A stretch of 64,000 nt of DNA from Tildeniella nuda ZEHNDER 1965/U140. Lineage in GTDB: Bacteria > Cyanobacteriota > Cyanobacteriia > Leptolyngbyales > Leptolyngbyaceae. The notes beneath the pieces are model-generated. The model searched no databases. It saw only the letters and a list, made by a program, of their open reading frames with translations, and was not told the origin of the DNA. The position numbers and the translations under genes were made by a program. The stretch's first letter is position 1, and each line of letters starts with the position of its first letter. Location: positions 1 to 64,000 of the forward strand of contig JAHHIG010000016.1 of the NCBI GenBank assembly GCA_019358895.1, given 5' to 3'. Positions 25,245 through 34,580 of the stretch are shown here, piece by piece.

Positions 25245-25924
25245 TGGTTGACTTTTTTCTGGTTGAAACGAAATTGATTTCTTCTTCTCAACCTGTATCT
25301 AACTTCAGTCAGCCCGAAATTGATAAACTAGCAAAGCTCATTCTGGATACGAATGGTTTGTTACGTCCTTTAGTTCTTAAAGAAACAGGCTTCGAGCAGT
25401 ACGACGTTGTGAGCGGACATCTTGAATATTATGCTGCGGTGCGAGCGAAAGAGAAAAATCCGCAGAAAGCAGAAATGGTCAATGCCCTGGTGATTGAATC
25501 TGAAGAAGAAAAGACGGCAATTCAGCAAGCACAACTGCTAGAGCAACTGTACAGCACCACGAAACCAGACTCAACGAACAGCATTACACCCTTAGATACT
25601 CTGGCTTCTAACCTGGAGGATCTCTTCAATCGGGAACTGAACGCCATGTCTCAAAAGCTAGACACAAACCTTCAGCGCATTGCTGACCAACTTCCTAAAC
25701 AAACAAAACCGATCGATGTGTTTAATCAACTTCGTGATGTTGACCTGACGCGCAGGTTGATTTCAGTCGGTGTTAAAGGGAAAAATCTAGAGAAAATTGT
25801 TGGACAGATTGTGAAGAAACGCCCCTTTATCTCTCTCTCAGAGGTGGTGAAGCAAGTTAACGGCTTAAGCGAGAAAAAGATGGTTGAAATTGTGGATAGT
25901 TGGGCTGATCTTCTCTTTACATGA
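25244..25924 (+). CDS. ParB/Srx-like protein with C-terminal helix-hairpin-helix
   Basis: A 226-residue protein overlapping the parA stop by one base. The N-terminus resembles a ParB/Srx fold: IDKLAKLILDTNGLLRPLVL, YDVVSGHLEYYAAVRA (the ParB equivalent of V-x-G-x-R/H-R). A helical linker follows, then a C-terminal stretch RLISVGVKGKNLEKIVGQIV and ISLSEVVKQVNGLSEKKMVEIV, which looks like a helix-hairpin-helix. ParB proteins load on DNA and stimulate ParA. The classical ParB central HTH is missing, so this is a divergent type probably specialised to this system. The desulfurase gene starts 12 bases downstream. Confidence 0.65.
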   Translation: MVDFFLVETKLISSSQPVSNFSQPEIDKLAKLILDTNGLLRPLVLKETGFEQYDVVSGHLEYYAAVRAKEKNPQKAEMVNALVIESEEEKTAIQQAQLLEQLYSTTKPDSTNSITPLDTLASNLEDLFNRELNAMSQKLDTNLQRIADQLPKQTKPIDVFNQLRDVDLTRRLISVGVKGKNLEKIVGQIVKKRPFISLSEVVKQVNGLSEKKMVEIVDSWADLLFT

Positions 25925-25936
25925 TCTTCTCTTAAT

Positions 25937-27100
25937 ATGGACAATCCTATCTACCTCGACTATCACGCCACCACTCCAGTTGACCCCAGGGTTGCCGATC
26001 GCATCTATCACTACATGACAATAGAATTTGGTAACGCTAGCAGCGTGGATCATGAGTATGGCGATCGCTCAGAAGATGCGGTCAAACAAGCTGCTAAACA
26101 CGTTGCTGCTTTAATTGGAGCCTCACCAAGAGAAATCATTTGGACCTCTGGCGCAACTGAAAGCATCAACCTGGCAATTCAAGGCAGTCTTCCCTCCAAC
26201 CCTGAAAAGCCGCACCGAATCATACTGTTACCACTCGAACACAAAGCCGTTCTGGACACCTGCCAAGCGCTTGCAAGGCGAGGTTGGGCAGAACTGATCT
26301 ACCTTCAAGTTGATTCCAAAGGCAGACTCGACTTTGATCATCTAGAGCAAGTTTGTATGGAGGGGGTGTCCCTTCTCTGCGTCATGGCTGCCAATAATGA
26401 GATTGGCAATATCTACCCGATCCAAAAGATTGGACAAATTGCTCAGCGCTACGGCATTCCTTTCCTCTGCGATGGCTCTCAGGCAGTAGGCAAAACTCCC
26501 ATCCAGTTTGAGGAATGGGGCATCACTTATCTAGCTCTTTCCGCCCATAAGCTCTATGGACCCAAAGGTGTTGGAGCCTTAGTCGTTCGCAGGGGCTACT
26601 ATCTCGAACCTTTACTATTTGGAGGTGGGCATCAGAAAGGAATGCGATCGGGTACCCTCAACGTTCCCGGCATTGTAGGGTTGGGAGAGGCTTGTCGGTT
26701 ACGATCTCTGGAAATGGAAGAGGATGAGCGATCGATCGCTATTAAACGAGACAAGCTCCAGGCTCTCTTCTTAGAAAGAATTCCTGGTTTAGTGGTGAAT
26801 GGCGACATTAACTATCGATTAGCTGGTAATCTCCATATCTCTGTTCCTGGCATTCCTAACAGCGCTGTTATTGCCAGAGTACGCCATCGCCTTGCCATCT
26901 CAACAGGTTCAGCCTGTTCATCTGGCGTTGAATTACCTTCTCACGTTCTTCAGGCACTTCGCTTGCCAGAGATTGTTGTAGATGGAGCACTCCGAATTGG
27001 ACTGGGAAAGTTTACTACAGAAGAGGAAATATGCGACGCTGTTGTAATTCTCTCTGAGACTATTGCTCAGATTCAGCAGGTTCTCTACGCCATGTCTTAG
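25937..27100 (+). CDS. sspA: cysteine desulfurase, SspA / DndA / IscS-like
   Basis: A 387-residue class V aminotransferase-fold enzyme. It starts YLDYHATTPVDPRV. Pyridoxal phosphate lysine K205 lies in SAHKLYGPKG, H102 in LEHKAV stacks on the cofactor and C327 in STGSACSSG is the catalytic persulfide cysteine. All key residues are intact. It takes sulfur from L-cysteine and would donate it to the SspD-like protein for phosphorothioation. Many phosphorothioation loci rely on a chromosomal IscS, so a desulfurase at the end of this operon supports the sulfur-modification reading. An ordinary iron-sulfur biogenesis role cannot be excluded. Confidence 0.85.
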   Translation: MDNPIYLDYHATTPVDPRVADRIYHYMTIEFGNASSVDHEYGDRSEDAVKQAAKHVAALIGASPREIIWTSGATESINLAIQGSLPSNPEKPHRIILLPLEHKAVLDTCQALARRGWAELIYLQVDSKGRLDFDHLEQVCMEGVSLLCVMAANNEIGNIYPIQKIGQIAQRYGIPFLCDGSQAVGKTPIQFEEWGITYLALSAHKLYGPKGVGALVVRRGYYLEPLLFGGGHQKGMRSGTLNVPGIVGLGEACRLRSLEMEEDERSIAIKRDKLQALFLERIPGLVVNGDINYRLAGNLHISVPGIPNSAVIARVRHRLAISTGSACSSGVELPSHVLQALRLPEIVVDGALRIGLGKFTTEEEICDAVVILSETIAQIQQVLYAMS

Positions 27101-27407
27101 ATTTTGTGGATTATGAGTTCAGTTGCTGTGAATCATTCAACTCTTAGGAAGCCTTGCAAGCCGAATTTCCTAAATTCGAGATTCCCCTTGCCTTTGTCCA
27201 AAATTCGGGTATGCCGTTGTCCAAAATTCAGGTCAAGTCACACCCTGATTTCTTTTTCTCTGATACCAATTCAATGTGAAGCAGCATTAGATGTAGGGTG
27301 TGTTAGCGAAGCGTAACGCACCGCAACTCCGCAGCAATGATGCATTTTGCTGCCGCCAACGCATCCTACGATAATGTGCACCTTTAAATGAATGCGGTAT
27401 GAGTTGT
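27101..27407. other. intergenic region between the defence island and the kinase cluster
   Basis: No gene is supported here. It separates a plus-strand operon end from a minus-strand operon end and so should hold terminators for both. A short near-repeat, TGTCCAAAATTC(G/A)GGT, occurs twice at about 27197 and 27221. The dispersed repeat at 27293-27373 fills the second half. Confidence 0.5.
27293..27373. repeat. dispersed cyanobacterial repeat with partial inverted ends
   Basis: The segment runs from TGTAGGGTGTGTTAGCGAAG through CGTAACGCACC to ACGCATCCTACGA. The GTAGGGTGTGTTAGC/ACGCACC...GCATCCTAC pattern is a common dispersed palindromic repeat in cyanobacterial genomes, and its ends are partly complementary (GTAGG and CCTAC). 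It carries no gene and could contribute to termination. Confidence 0.6.
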
Positions 27408-29213
27408 CTATCGGTTTAAAGGTAGCTTTAAAGTAAAGTGAGTTTGATTAGCGCCGCTGGAGACATCAATGTCTCCGCCTAAGCGCTTCACTCGCTTTTT
27501 GACTAGAGCCAAGCCTAGTCCGATGCCATCGTGTTTCCAGGGATCGTTGTTGGGAATGCGATAAAACTTTTCAAAAATACGGGAGAACTCGTGGTTCGGA
27601 ATCTCAACACCCGCATTGCTCACGCGCAAGAGGATATGGGGTGAGAACGGAGCAAGAGAAACTCCTTCCCTCTGTATTGCCTGGTTTTCTTGATCGTTCT
27701 CATAGTGTGCAGACACAATAATCATTTCTCCTGACGGCGTATATTTGCAGGCGTTGTTCAGTAATTCTGTCAGAATTTTTTCTAAGGTTGATAAATCTGT
27801 TTCAATAGGAGGTAATGAGGTTGAGAGATGGAACTGCAAGGTTTGAGACTGTTTTCTAAACCGTTGGAGCAGTGGTTCGGCAATGTGGGGAATCCATGCT
27901 CCAAGTTCAACTTCGGTGGAAAGCAATGGTTCCACTTCGGCATCCAGATGGGAGAGATCTAATAAATCAGAAAGGAGGCTGATTTCCCGTCTACATTCAT
28001 CATTGAGGATATGGAAATATTGAGTTGCTGAACCTGTTTCTGGCTCTAGTACACCTAACGGTTTAAGGATGACTTCAAGCATCTGAAGCGCCATTTTGAT
28101 GGTGGACATGGGTGTGCGAAGCTCATGGGAAATCGTGCTGAGGAAATCATCTTTGAGGCGATTGAGTCGCTCTAGTTCTTCGACTTGCATCTGCGCCGAT
28201 CGATATAACCGTGCCTGCCGAAGGGCGATCGCGCACTGGTTTGCCACCTGCTGCACTAATCGGATTTCTAAATCGGTAAAGCAAGCTTGTGGTTGCCGGA
28301 ACAGCCATAGATCACCTAAAACCTCGTGATCATCAAAAATCGGGCAGACCAGGGCTGTATTGATCTGTCCGGGGCGAGAGGGACAGGAATCGATAAAGTT
28401 AAACTGGGAGCACTGCCCTTGAAACAGTTGTTGATAAACGGCTGCATTCGGATTGTCGGTAAGCGAAATCACTTTACCTTGAGCGGATTCCAGGCTTTTG
28501 GTGAATTCGTAAGCAATGGTAGACGTGGTGTGGTCAGCACTGTAGATACCCGTGTCGCAACAATCCACGTCTAGCCCTTCCGCTAATGCTTGAACGGCGG
28601 TTTGAAGGATCTGGCTTTCATCCAGGCTATCGCGCACTTTGTCTGTAATGCGTTTGAGCAACGATTCAAACTCTAGCGATCGCTGGAGTTGGGCAGTCCG
28701 TTCTAACACTTGCTCCTCAAGCACGGTATTCAGTTGTTGCACCTGCTCTTCTGCGAGTCTACGGTGCTGAATTTCTTCCTCCAGGCGCTGATTTTGAGCA
28801 GTCAACTGTTTTCGCTGCTGCTGAATCATCAGTTGGTTTTTCACCCGCGCCAACACTTCCTGGTCTTGAAAGGGTTTCGTAATATAGTCAATACCCCCTT
28901 TTTCAAAGGCTCGTATCTTATCCGCGATTTGATCCAATGCACTAATAAAAATTACGGGAATACTAGCGGTAGCTGGATCAGCTTTCAACTGCTGACAGAC
29001 CTCGTAGCCATCCATCTCTGGCATGGAAACATCCAGCAGAATGAGATCGGGAGGGGCAATTTGAGCGGCTTGCAGTGCCCACTTACCACTGGTAGTTTTG
29101 CGGATTTTGAACCCTTCAGACTCCAATATTTTGGCGAGTACCCGCAAATTATCGGGGGTATCATCGACTAGCAGAATGTTGGCTAGGTTGGTGAGAACTT
29201 GAGCAGTAACCAT
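27408..29213 (-). CDS. response regulator-GAF-histidine kinase
   Basis: A 601-residue protein. Residues 12-127 form a receiver domain with phospho-acceptor D61 in LILLDVSMP and the KPF motif. A coiled coil (about 128-180) follows, then a GAF domain (about 185-340), a dimerisation domain with the phosphorylated histidine in ISHELRTPMSTIK, and a HATPase with LLNNACKYTP and GIGLGLALVKK. No membrane segment is present, so it is cytoplasmic. It starts 12 bases after the phytochrome kinase gene ends and is the last gene of the cluster's transcript. It probably receives phosphate from an upstream kinase through its receiver and signals onward. Confidence 0.9.
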   Translation of the reverse strand: MVTAQVLTNLANILLVDDTPDNLRVLAKILESEGFKIRKTTSGKWALQAAQIAPPDLILLDVSMPEMDGYEVCQQLKADPATASIPVIFISALDQIADKIRAFEKGGIDYITKPFQDQEVLARVKNQLMIQQQRKQLTAQNQRLEEEIQHRRLAEEQVQQLNTVLEEQVLERTAQLQRSLEFESLLKRITDKVRDSLDESQILQTAVQALAEGLDVDCCDTGIYSADHTTSTIAYEFTKSLESAQGKVISLTDNPNAAVYQQLFQGQCSQFNFIDSCPSRPGQINTALVCPIFDDHEVLGDLWLFRQPQACFTDLEIRLVQQVANQCAIALRQARLYRSAQMQVEELERLNRLKDDFLSTISHELRTPMSTIKMALQMLEVILKPLGVLEPETGSATQYFHILNDECRREISLLSDLLDLSHLDAEVEPLLSTEVELGAWIPHIAEPLLQRFRKQSQTLQFHLSTSLPPIETDLSTLEKILTELLNNACKYTPSGEMIIVSAHYENDQENQAIQREGVSLAPFSPHILLRVSNAGVEIPNHEFSRIFEKFYRIPNNDPWKHDGIGLGLALVKKRVKRLGGDIDVSSGANQTHFTLKLPLNR

Positions 29214-29645
29214 AGCAGTTAATTGTTAAGGTTGGGTGAGTTTAACGATCGCTTCAAACTGAAAGTTATCAACCAAACGTCTGAGGGCTGTTGCCAGTTG
29301 ATGCGTTTGCTCCGGAATCTGATCAATTAATTGATGCAACGTTGCTTCGTCAATTACCCGCGCTGCCTGACTCAGGCTATCAATCCAATCAAGGGGCATA
29401 ATCTGTAAGTCTTGAACGGTTAAGTGAGCCTGGTCAGGAGATTGACTTTGCCAGACAATCTGCGATCGCACCTGTTCAGTTTGGGGTTCCTCCATGTAGA
29501 GATAGCGTAAACTCAAATGTTGCGCCAATTTGTCAAACAAACTATTTTCCGCAAACGGTTTGGTAACGTAATCATCGCAACCACTTTGCAAGGCAGCCTC
29601 TCGATCTTCCTCAAAGGCATTGGCAGTGAGGGCAATGATGATGGT

Positions 29646-29750
29646 GGGGTGTGGGGTGTGGGGTGTGGGGTGTGGGGTGTGGGGTGTGAGGGTTGGGGTG
29701 TGGGGTGTGGGGTGTGAGGGTTGGGGTGTGGGGTGTGGGGTGTGGGGTGT
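29646..29750. repeat. heptanucleotide array, 15 units of GGGGTGT (two GAGGGTT variants)
   Basis: Fifteen uninterrupted 7-base units lie inside the receiver-coding part of the phytochrome kinase. Units 7 and 11 are GAGGGTT, the others GGGGTGT. The type corresponds to the short tandemly repeated repetitive (STRR) sequences described in cyanobacteria. Seven is not a multiple of three, so each change in copy number shifts the reading frame. Confidence 0.95.
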
Positions 29751-30340
29751 TAGCTAAATTTTGTATTGAGGTTTGCTTTGAAACACCCTGTGCGTCTTCG
29801 TTCTCCATCGCCATGTTTCTTTCCTCCGCTCTTGCTCTCTCCAGCGATCGAATGCGCCTGGTTGCTTCATGTCCATTCATCACGGGCATTTGAATGTCCA
29901 TTAAAATCAGGTGAGGATGCCATTGTGCCCACAAAGCAGTAGCTTCTAACCCATTTTCAACCGCACGCACGTCAAAGCCAACCAGCCCTAAAAGCTCAAG
30001 CAGCAACTGTCGATTTTCGAGAATATCTTCGACAATCAAAAGTCGATAAACGGGCTGTTTCGGTGCTAACCCAATGACGCGGCGAGCCATCGTGGTTGGG
30101 AGGACATCAATGGCGGTTGCTGCCGTCAGTTGCACGCAACACGTAAACAGTGACCCTTTGCCCACCGTACTTTGCACGCTGATATCGCCCCCCATCAACT
30201 GAGCAAATTGGCGGCTAATGGCTAAGCCTAAGCCAGTGCCCTGGAGATGTCGCCCCTGCTCGGCTTGCATAAACGCTTCAAAAATAGATTGAAACTCTTC
30301 AGGAGCAATGCCTGAGCCTGTATCTTCGACTTCAAAGAGG

Positions 30341-30535
30341 AGGGTGTGGGGTGTGGGGTGTGGGGTGTGGGGTGTGGAGAGTAGGGTGTGGGGTGTGGGG
30401 TGTAGGGTGTGGGGTGTGGGGAGTGGGGAGGAAGAATTCTGAATTGAATGTTCCGTATTCCCTTGCCCCCTGTCCCCTTGCCTTCTGCCCTCTGCCTTCT
30501 GCCCTCTGCCTTCTGCCCCCTCTGCCTCCCCTGCT
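30341..30535. repeat. heptamer array and Pro/Gly-rich repeat inside the phytochrome kinase ATPase domain
   Basis: From 30341 to about 30430 there are GGGGTGT-type heptamers with some variants (GGAGAGT, AGGGTGT). From about 30462 to 30535 there is a CCTTCTGCCCTCTG repeat. On the minus strand both are read in frame, adding about 60 residues (AEGRRQG..., then TPHTLHPTPH...) between the N-box strand and the LLFEVEDTGSGI strand of the HATPase. Confidence 0.85.
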
Positions 30536-32261
30536 GGCTTCCTGACCCGCAATGTCACAGTTCCGCCTTCGGTAAATTTAATGGCATTGGCGACTAAGTT
30601 AATGAGGATTTGGCGGAGTTTGCCTTCATCGCCACACACATATTGCGGCACGTCTGGAGTTTGCTCGACGGTGAGCGCGAGTCCTTTGTCGGCGGCTTTG
30701 AGCCAAAAGAGTTCTTTAATGGCGTAGATGAGACGGTGCAAATCAAAGCACGTTTGATTGTGGGTGAGCTGACCAGCCTCGATTTTGGACATTTCCAGGA
30801 CATCATTAATTAGTGTCAACAAATGTTCACCGCTGCGACTGATGATACCGAGATGCTCTAAGTATTCGAGAGGAAGGGTGCGATCGCGGCTCATGATTTG
30901 GGTGAACCCCAAGATGGCATTCAGGGGGGTGCGTAGCTCGTGGCTCATCTTGGCAAGAAATTGGCTTTTGGCACGGCTGGCGATCGCGGCGCGTTCTGCC
31001 GCCTGCTCTAATGCCACCTGAGAAAACTCCAGCGCTGCCAGCATCAAGGTGTTTCGCATTTCCTGAGCGGCTTCTAGCTCTAGCAGTTGCCAGGGAAACG
31101 ATTTTTCCTGAACAGTTTCTTGCCACAGGTCAAATGATTGTCGAGGTGACAGCCGCCTTTCACCATCGGTTGTGACTAAAACGGGCTTATTGGGATTTCC
31201 TGCCCAGTGAACCGTTTGCGTTTGTTCGGGTCTAAACCAGAGGATGTGATAGGACGTTTGATTCAAAAAGATGGAAATTGCCAGAATGCCGCTGGCACAG
31301 TCTTTAAACTGTTTGGCATCGGCATAAAGTTGGGCTAGAGAATCGGTGTGAAAAACATCTTGTTGATGCTGGCTGAGCAACCATAGCATCAGGTTGTGGG
31401 TGTCTGTCTCAGACGGCGTTTGCCCAACCAGAGTCAGTTGATTGTTCAGTATCATGGCAGCCCCTTGAGCCTCTACCAAATTGAGCAGCGCGGACTGATT
31501 ACGGCGCAACACCTGTTCTATGAAGCCAGGTTCTTCTGTAAAGGCTTGATGGAATTGGTCTTGAATCGATTTAACCTGTTCCCGGTAGCGGCTGGCGGCG
31601 CGATCTTGCTGGTGAACTAGCTCAACCGAAGCGATTTGTCCTAAAAATTCGCAGGCTTGGCGGGTTTCGTAAGCCATATACAAGGGGGTGTAATGGTGAC
31701 AGGCAATTAACCCCCAGAGGCGTTTTTCGGTAATCAGGGAAATAGACATGGAGGCGGCAACCCCCATGTTCCGCAGGTATTCCACATGGAGAGGTGAAAC
31801 GCTTCGCAGCACAGCCGCACTGAGGTCGAGGGGTTGATGGGTTAAGGGATTTAGGGTGGGCACTAACGGAGCGGGCTGATAGTGAACATCGGGAATCAAC
31901 CGTAACCATTTTTCGTGGTAGAGCTTTCTGGCTTGCACGGGAATATCTGAAGCGGGATAGTGCAGTCCCAAAAAACTTTCTAAAGCGTCTTGTTTTGCCT
32001 CTGCCACGACAACGCCGCTGTTATCTGCCTCAAAGCGGTAAACCATGACACGATCGCACCCGGTCATGCGCTGCACTTCTTGCACGATGATGGCACCCAG
32101 AGCTGTAAGATCGGTGGTATCGCGCAGGTTAGCAATTGCCTGTTGTAGGAGCGGGTAAAACCCTAAAAGGCTATGGTTTTCGGTTAAGTGACACGGCTCT
32201 AGTTCAAGCACCACAATGCCCTGAGCGCGATGCAGAATGCCTTTAAACGTGGATGCCCTCA

Positions 32262-32345
32262 CCCCCAACCCCTCTCCCCGTGGGCGAGGGGAGTGAATTG
32301 AGCGTTGTTCCCTCGCCTGTGGGAGAGGGCTAGGGTGAGGGCAAT
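32262..32345. repeat. palindromic REP-like element inserted in the phytochrome PAS domain
   Basis: The sequence runs CCCTCACCCCCAACCCCTCT...GGGAGAGGGCTAGGGTGAGGG, with complementary outer ends CCCTCACCC and GGGTGAGGG. This type is widely dispersed in cyanobacterial and other genomes. Read on the minus strand it adds about 28 residues (PHPSPLPQAREQ...RGEGLGVRA) within the N-terminal PAS domain without breaking the frame. Confidence 0.85.
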
Positions 32346-32806
32346 CTGGATCAATTCCATGAAGCTGAAGCGTCAGTTCAAAAGGATTGAAGACACTTAA
32401 ATTGTCATGATCTAAATAGGTTGAAATTTGCTCCACTTGAGCGTCAGAAAAGAGAGTGCTGAGCGGCTGTCCTAGCAATGCGTCTGGAGCAAGACCGAGC
32501 CAGAAGCCCGTATTTTGACTCACTTGTAAAATCGTCAGTTGGGGGACTTGTAACGCCAACAACACGCCATGCGGTTGAATCTGACCGGGAATGTGAATGG
32601 GTTCACGATCGCAATTGGTCAGGTCGATGGGTTGAGACGTAACAAACTCTATACTGTTCATTGCTAAAGCGATTGGTTAAATGAGTGTTGATCCATTCAC
32701 AGAGTCTAATGTCTTTCCAGAACTTAGTAGTTTTTAGTTTTTAGTCAGCTAGACCAATCGATCGATCTAACAACTAACAACCAACAACTAATGACTCTAC
32801 AAGCCC

Positions 32807-34559
32807 TTAGCCCAATGCCAGTGGTAGCTTGACGGTAAAACACGTTTGTTGATTCGCACTCATCACTTGAATCGACCCATTGAGATACTCTACAAGCCGT
32901 TGCACTAAGGATAACCCCAGCCCTGTACCGCCACTTTGCCAGACATCGCAGTTGCGGATGCGGTAGAAACGGTCAAAGATCAACGCACATTCCTCTGTAG
33001 AAATTTCTACGCCTGTATTGGTGACACTCAGCTTCAATGAGTCAGCTTCGATGCAGGCAGCGATGGCAATGGTTGCGCCTGCGGGCGTATATTTACAGGC
33101 GTTATTCACTAATTCGGTCAGGATGCGACTCAGGTAGAAAGAGTCTGTATGAATTAAGGGTAAGGTGGGATCTAGCTCCAAAGAAAACGTCTGCTGCTGG
33201 TTTTGCATCCGCAACTCAAACGGTTCGGTGATGCAAGGAATCCAATGGTTTAAATCGATCGGCACGAGTTCTAAGGGTTGCGCCCCGACTTCTAAATGGT
33301 GTAAATCAAGCAAATCTTGAATTAAGTGCAGCTCGCGTTCACACTCGTCCTGCAAAATGTTGAGATAGCGCGTAATTTTGTCTTTGTCTCCTGGTTGAGC
33401 AAGTGTTTCTTCCAGGTTAGGCGTTCGATGGGTTGCTATTGTGAGTAGGCGCGTTGCCAGTTTGATGTTGGCGATCGGGGTCCGCAACTCGTGGAAAATG
33501 GCATCCAGTAAGTCATCCCTGATTTGATTGAGTCGGCGGAGATCCTCAATTTGCACCTGAGCTGCTTGATAGAGATTGGCTTGACGAATGGCGATCGCCA
33601 GTTGCACCGTCAGACGTTGCAGCATCTCTGTTTCCCACGTTTCCCAGAGGCGAGACTCTGTGCAATTATGCGCCATTAAAAAGCCCCACACCTCATCCGC
33701 CTGCTGAATGGAAAGCACCGCATTGGCTTGAACGTGGAGGAGTGTGCACAAAGCAGCACCGTCGCTTGATGCCGGGGCGCTGTGAATATCTTCAATCAGG
33801 CTAACGGTATTGTGTGGCATGAATGCACGCCAATCAGTCTGCACACAAGGATTTTGCAGTGTTTGTCCAAGTAACGAAAGGTTTGGTGATGGAACCGATT
33901 CAGCAATGACCTTGAGCGTGTCATCGGCAGTAAGCTGGCAAACGAGCACGCGATCGACATGCAGCAGGGCGCGGATCTCGGCAACCGTTTTCGCTAAAAT
34001 TTCCTCCAGGTCTACAGTTTCACGAATGTAATTTGTCACATCAGCCAGCAATTTTTCTCGCTGAAGCTGGAGCCGCAGCAATTCTTCTGCATAGCGGCGC
34101 TCTTGAATTTCTTGCTGTAACTGATGTTGCTGGCATTGAATAGTGAGTTGGTGCTGCACCCGCACTAAAACTTCTTCTGCCTGAAAAGGTTTTGTAATAT
34201 AGTCGGCTCCACCAGCAGTGAAAGCTTTCACCTTATCAACGACATCATCTAATGCGCTCAAAAAGATGACTGGAATATCACTGGTTTCCGTTGCTTGCTT
34301 CAACACGGAACACACCTCATATCCATTCATGTGTGGCATGTTGATGTCTAGCAAGATCAGGCTGGGTGGGTCAAGGCGAGCCGTTTCCAGGGCAACCTCT
34401 CCGCTGATCGCTTTACGGACTTTGTATCCCCGCTGCGTGAGCATGGCAGAGAGCGTGCGGAGATTATCGGGTTGGTCATCAACAATGAGAACATTCGCTC
34501 GTGTAGTAGCCATAGCGATCGCTTGTGTAGAGGGTATAGCCGTTGCAGTGATTAACATG
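32807..34559 (-). CDS. response regulator-GAF-histidine kinase
   Basis: I start it at ATG 34559 (MLITATAIPS), just after the end of the ethylene-receptor-like gene; ATG 34513 (MATTRANVLIVDD) is equally possible. The protein has about 583 residues. The order is receiver (LILLDINMP acceptor, TKPF), coiled coil, GAF (VDRVLVCQL), HisKA with FHELRTPIANIK, and HATPase (LVNNACKYTP, GTGLGLSLV). It is closely parallel in architecture to the gene at 27408, so the two probably arose by duplication. It is cytoplasmic and sits within a run of five same-strand signalling genes with short gaps. Confidence 0.85.
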
Positions 34560-34580
34560 ATGGGTACCTGTGCTTGGAAC

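Larger units (their letters stand above)
29226..32661 (-). pseudogene. bacteriophytochrome hybrid histidine kinase, receiver out of frame
   Basis: The main frame (29611-32661) has PAS-GAF-PHY photosensory domains, HisKA (MSHELRTPLNAILGFTQ), HATPase and the first half of a receiver. C17 in LTNCDREPIHIPG is the biliverdin-attachment cysteine position of bacteriophytochromes; the plant/Cph1-type cysteine is replaced (SPLHVEYL), and the GAF has PASDIP. A heptamer array (29646-29750) inside the receiver shifts the frame. The rest, IIIALTANAF...SGCDDYVTKPF plus a helical tail, continues in another frame to 29226. Deleting one heptamer or adding two would restore it. It could be a phase-variable gene rather than a dead one. 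Confidence 0.8.

Noticed and set aside
29226-29591. Independent small receiver-tail protein
   Set aside because: It begins in the middle of a receiver fold and continues the phytochrome kinase in another frame.
29646-29750. CRISPR or coding minisatellite of a structural protein
   Set aside because: Simple 7-base units inside a receiver gene and out of frame; fits STRR repeats.
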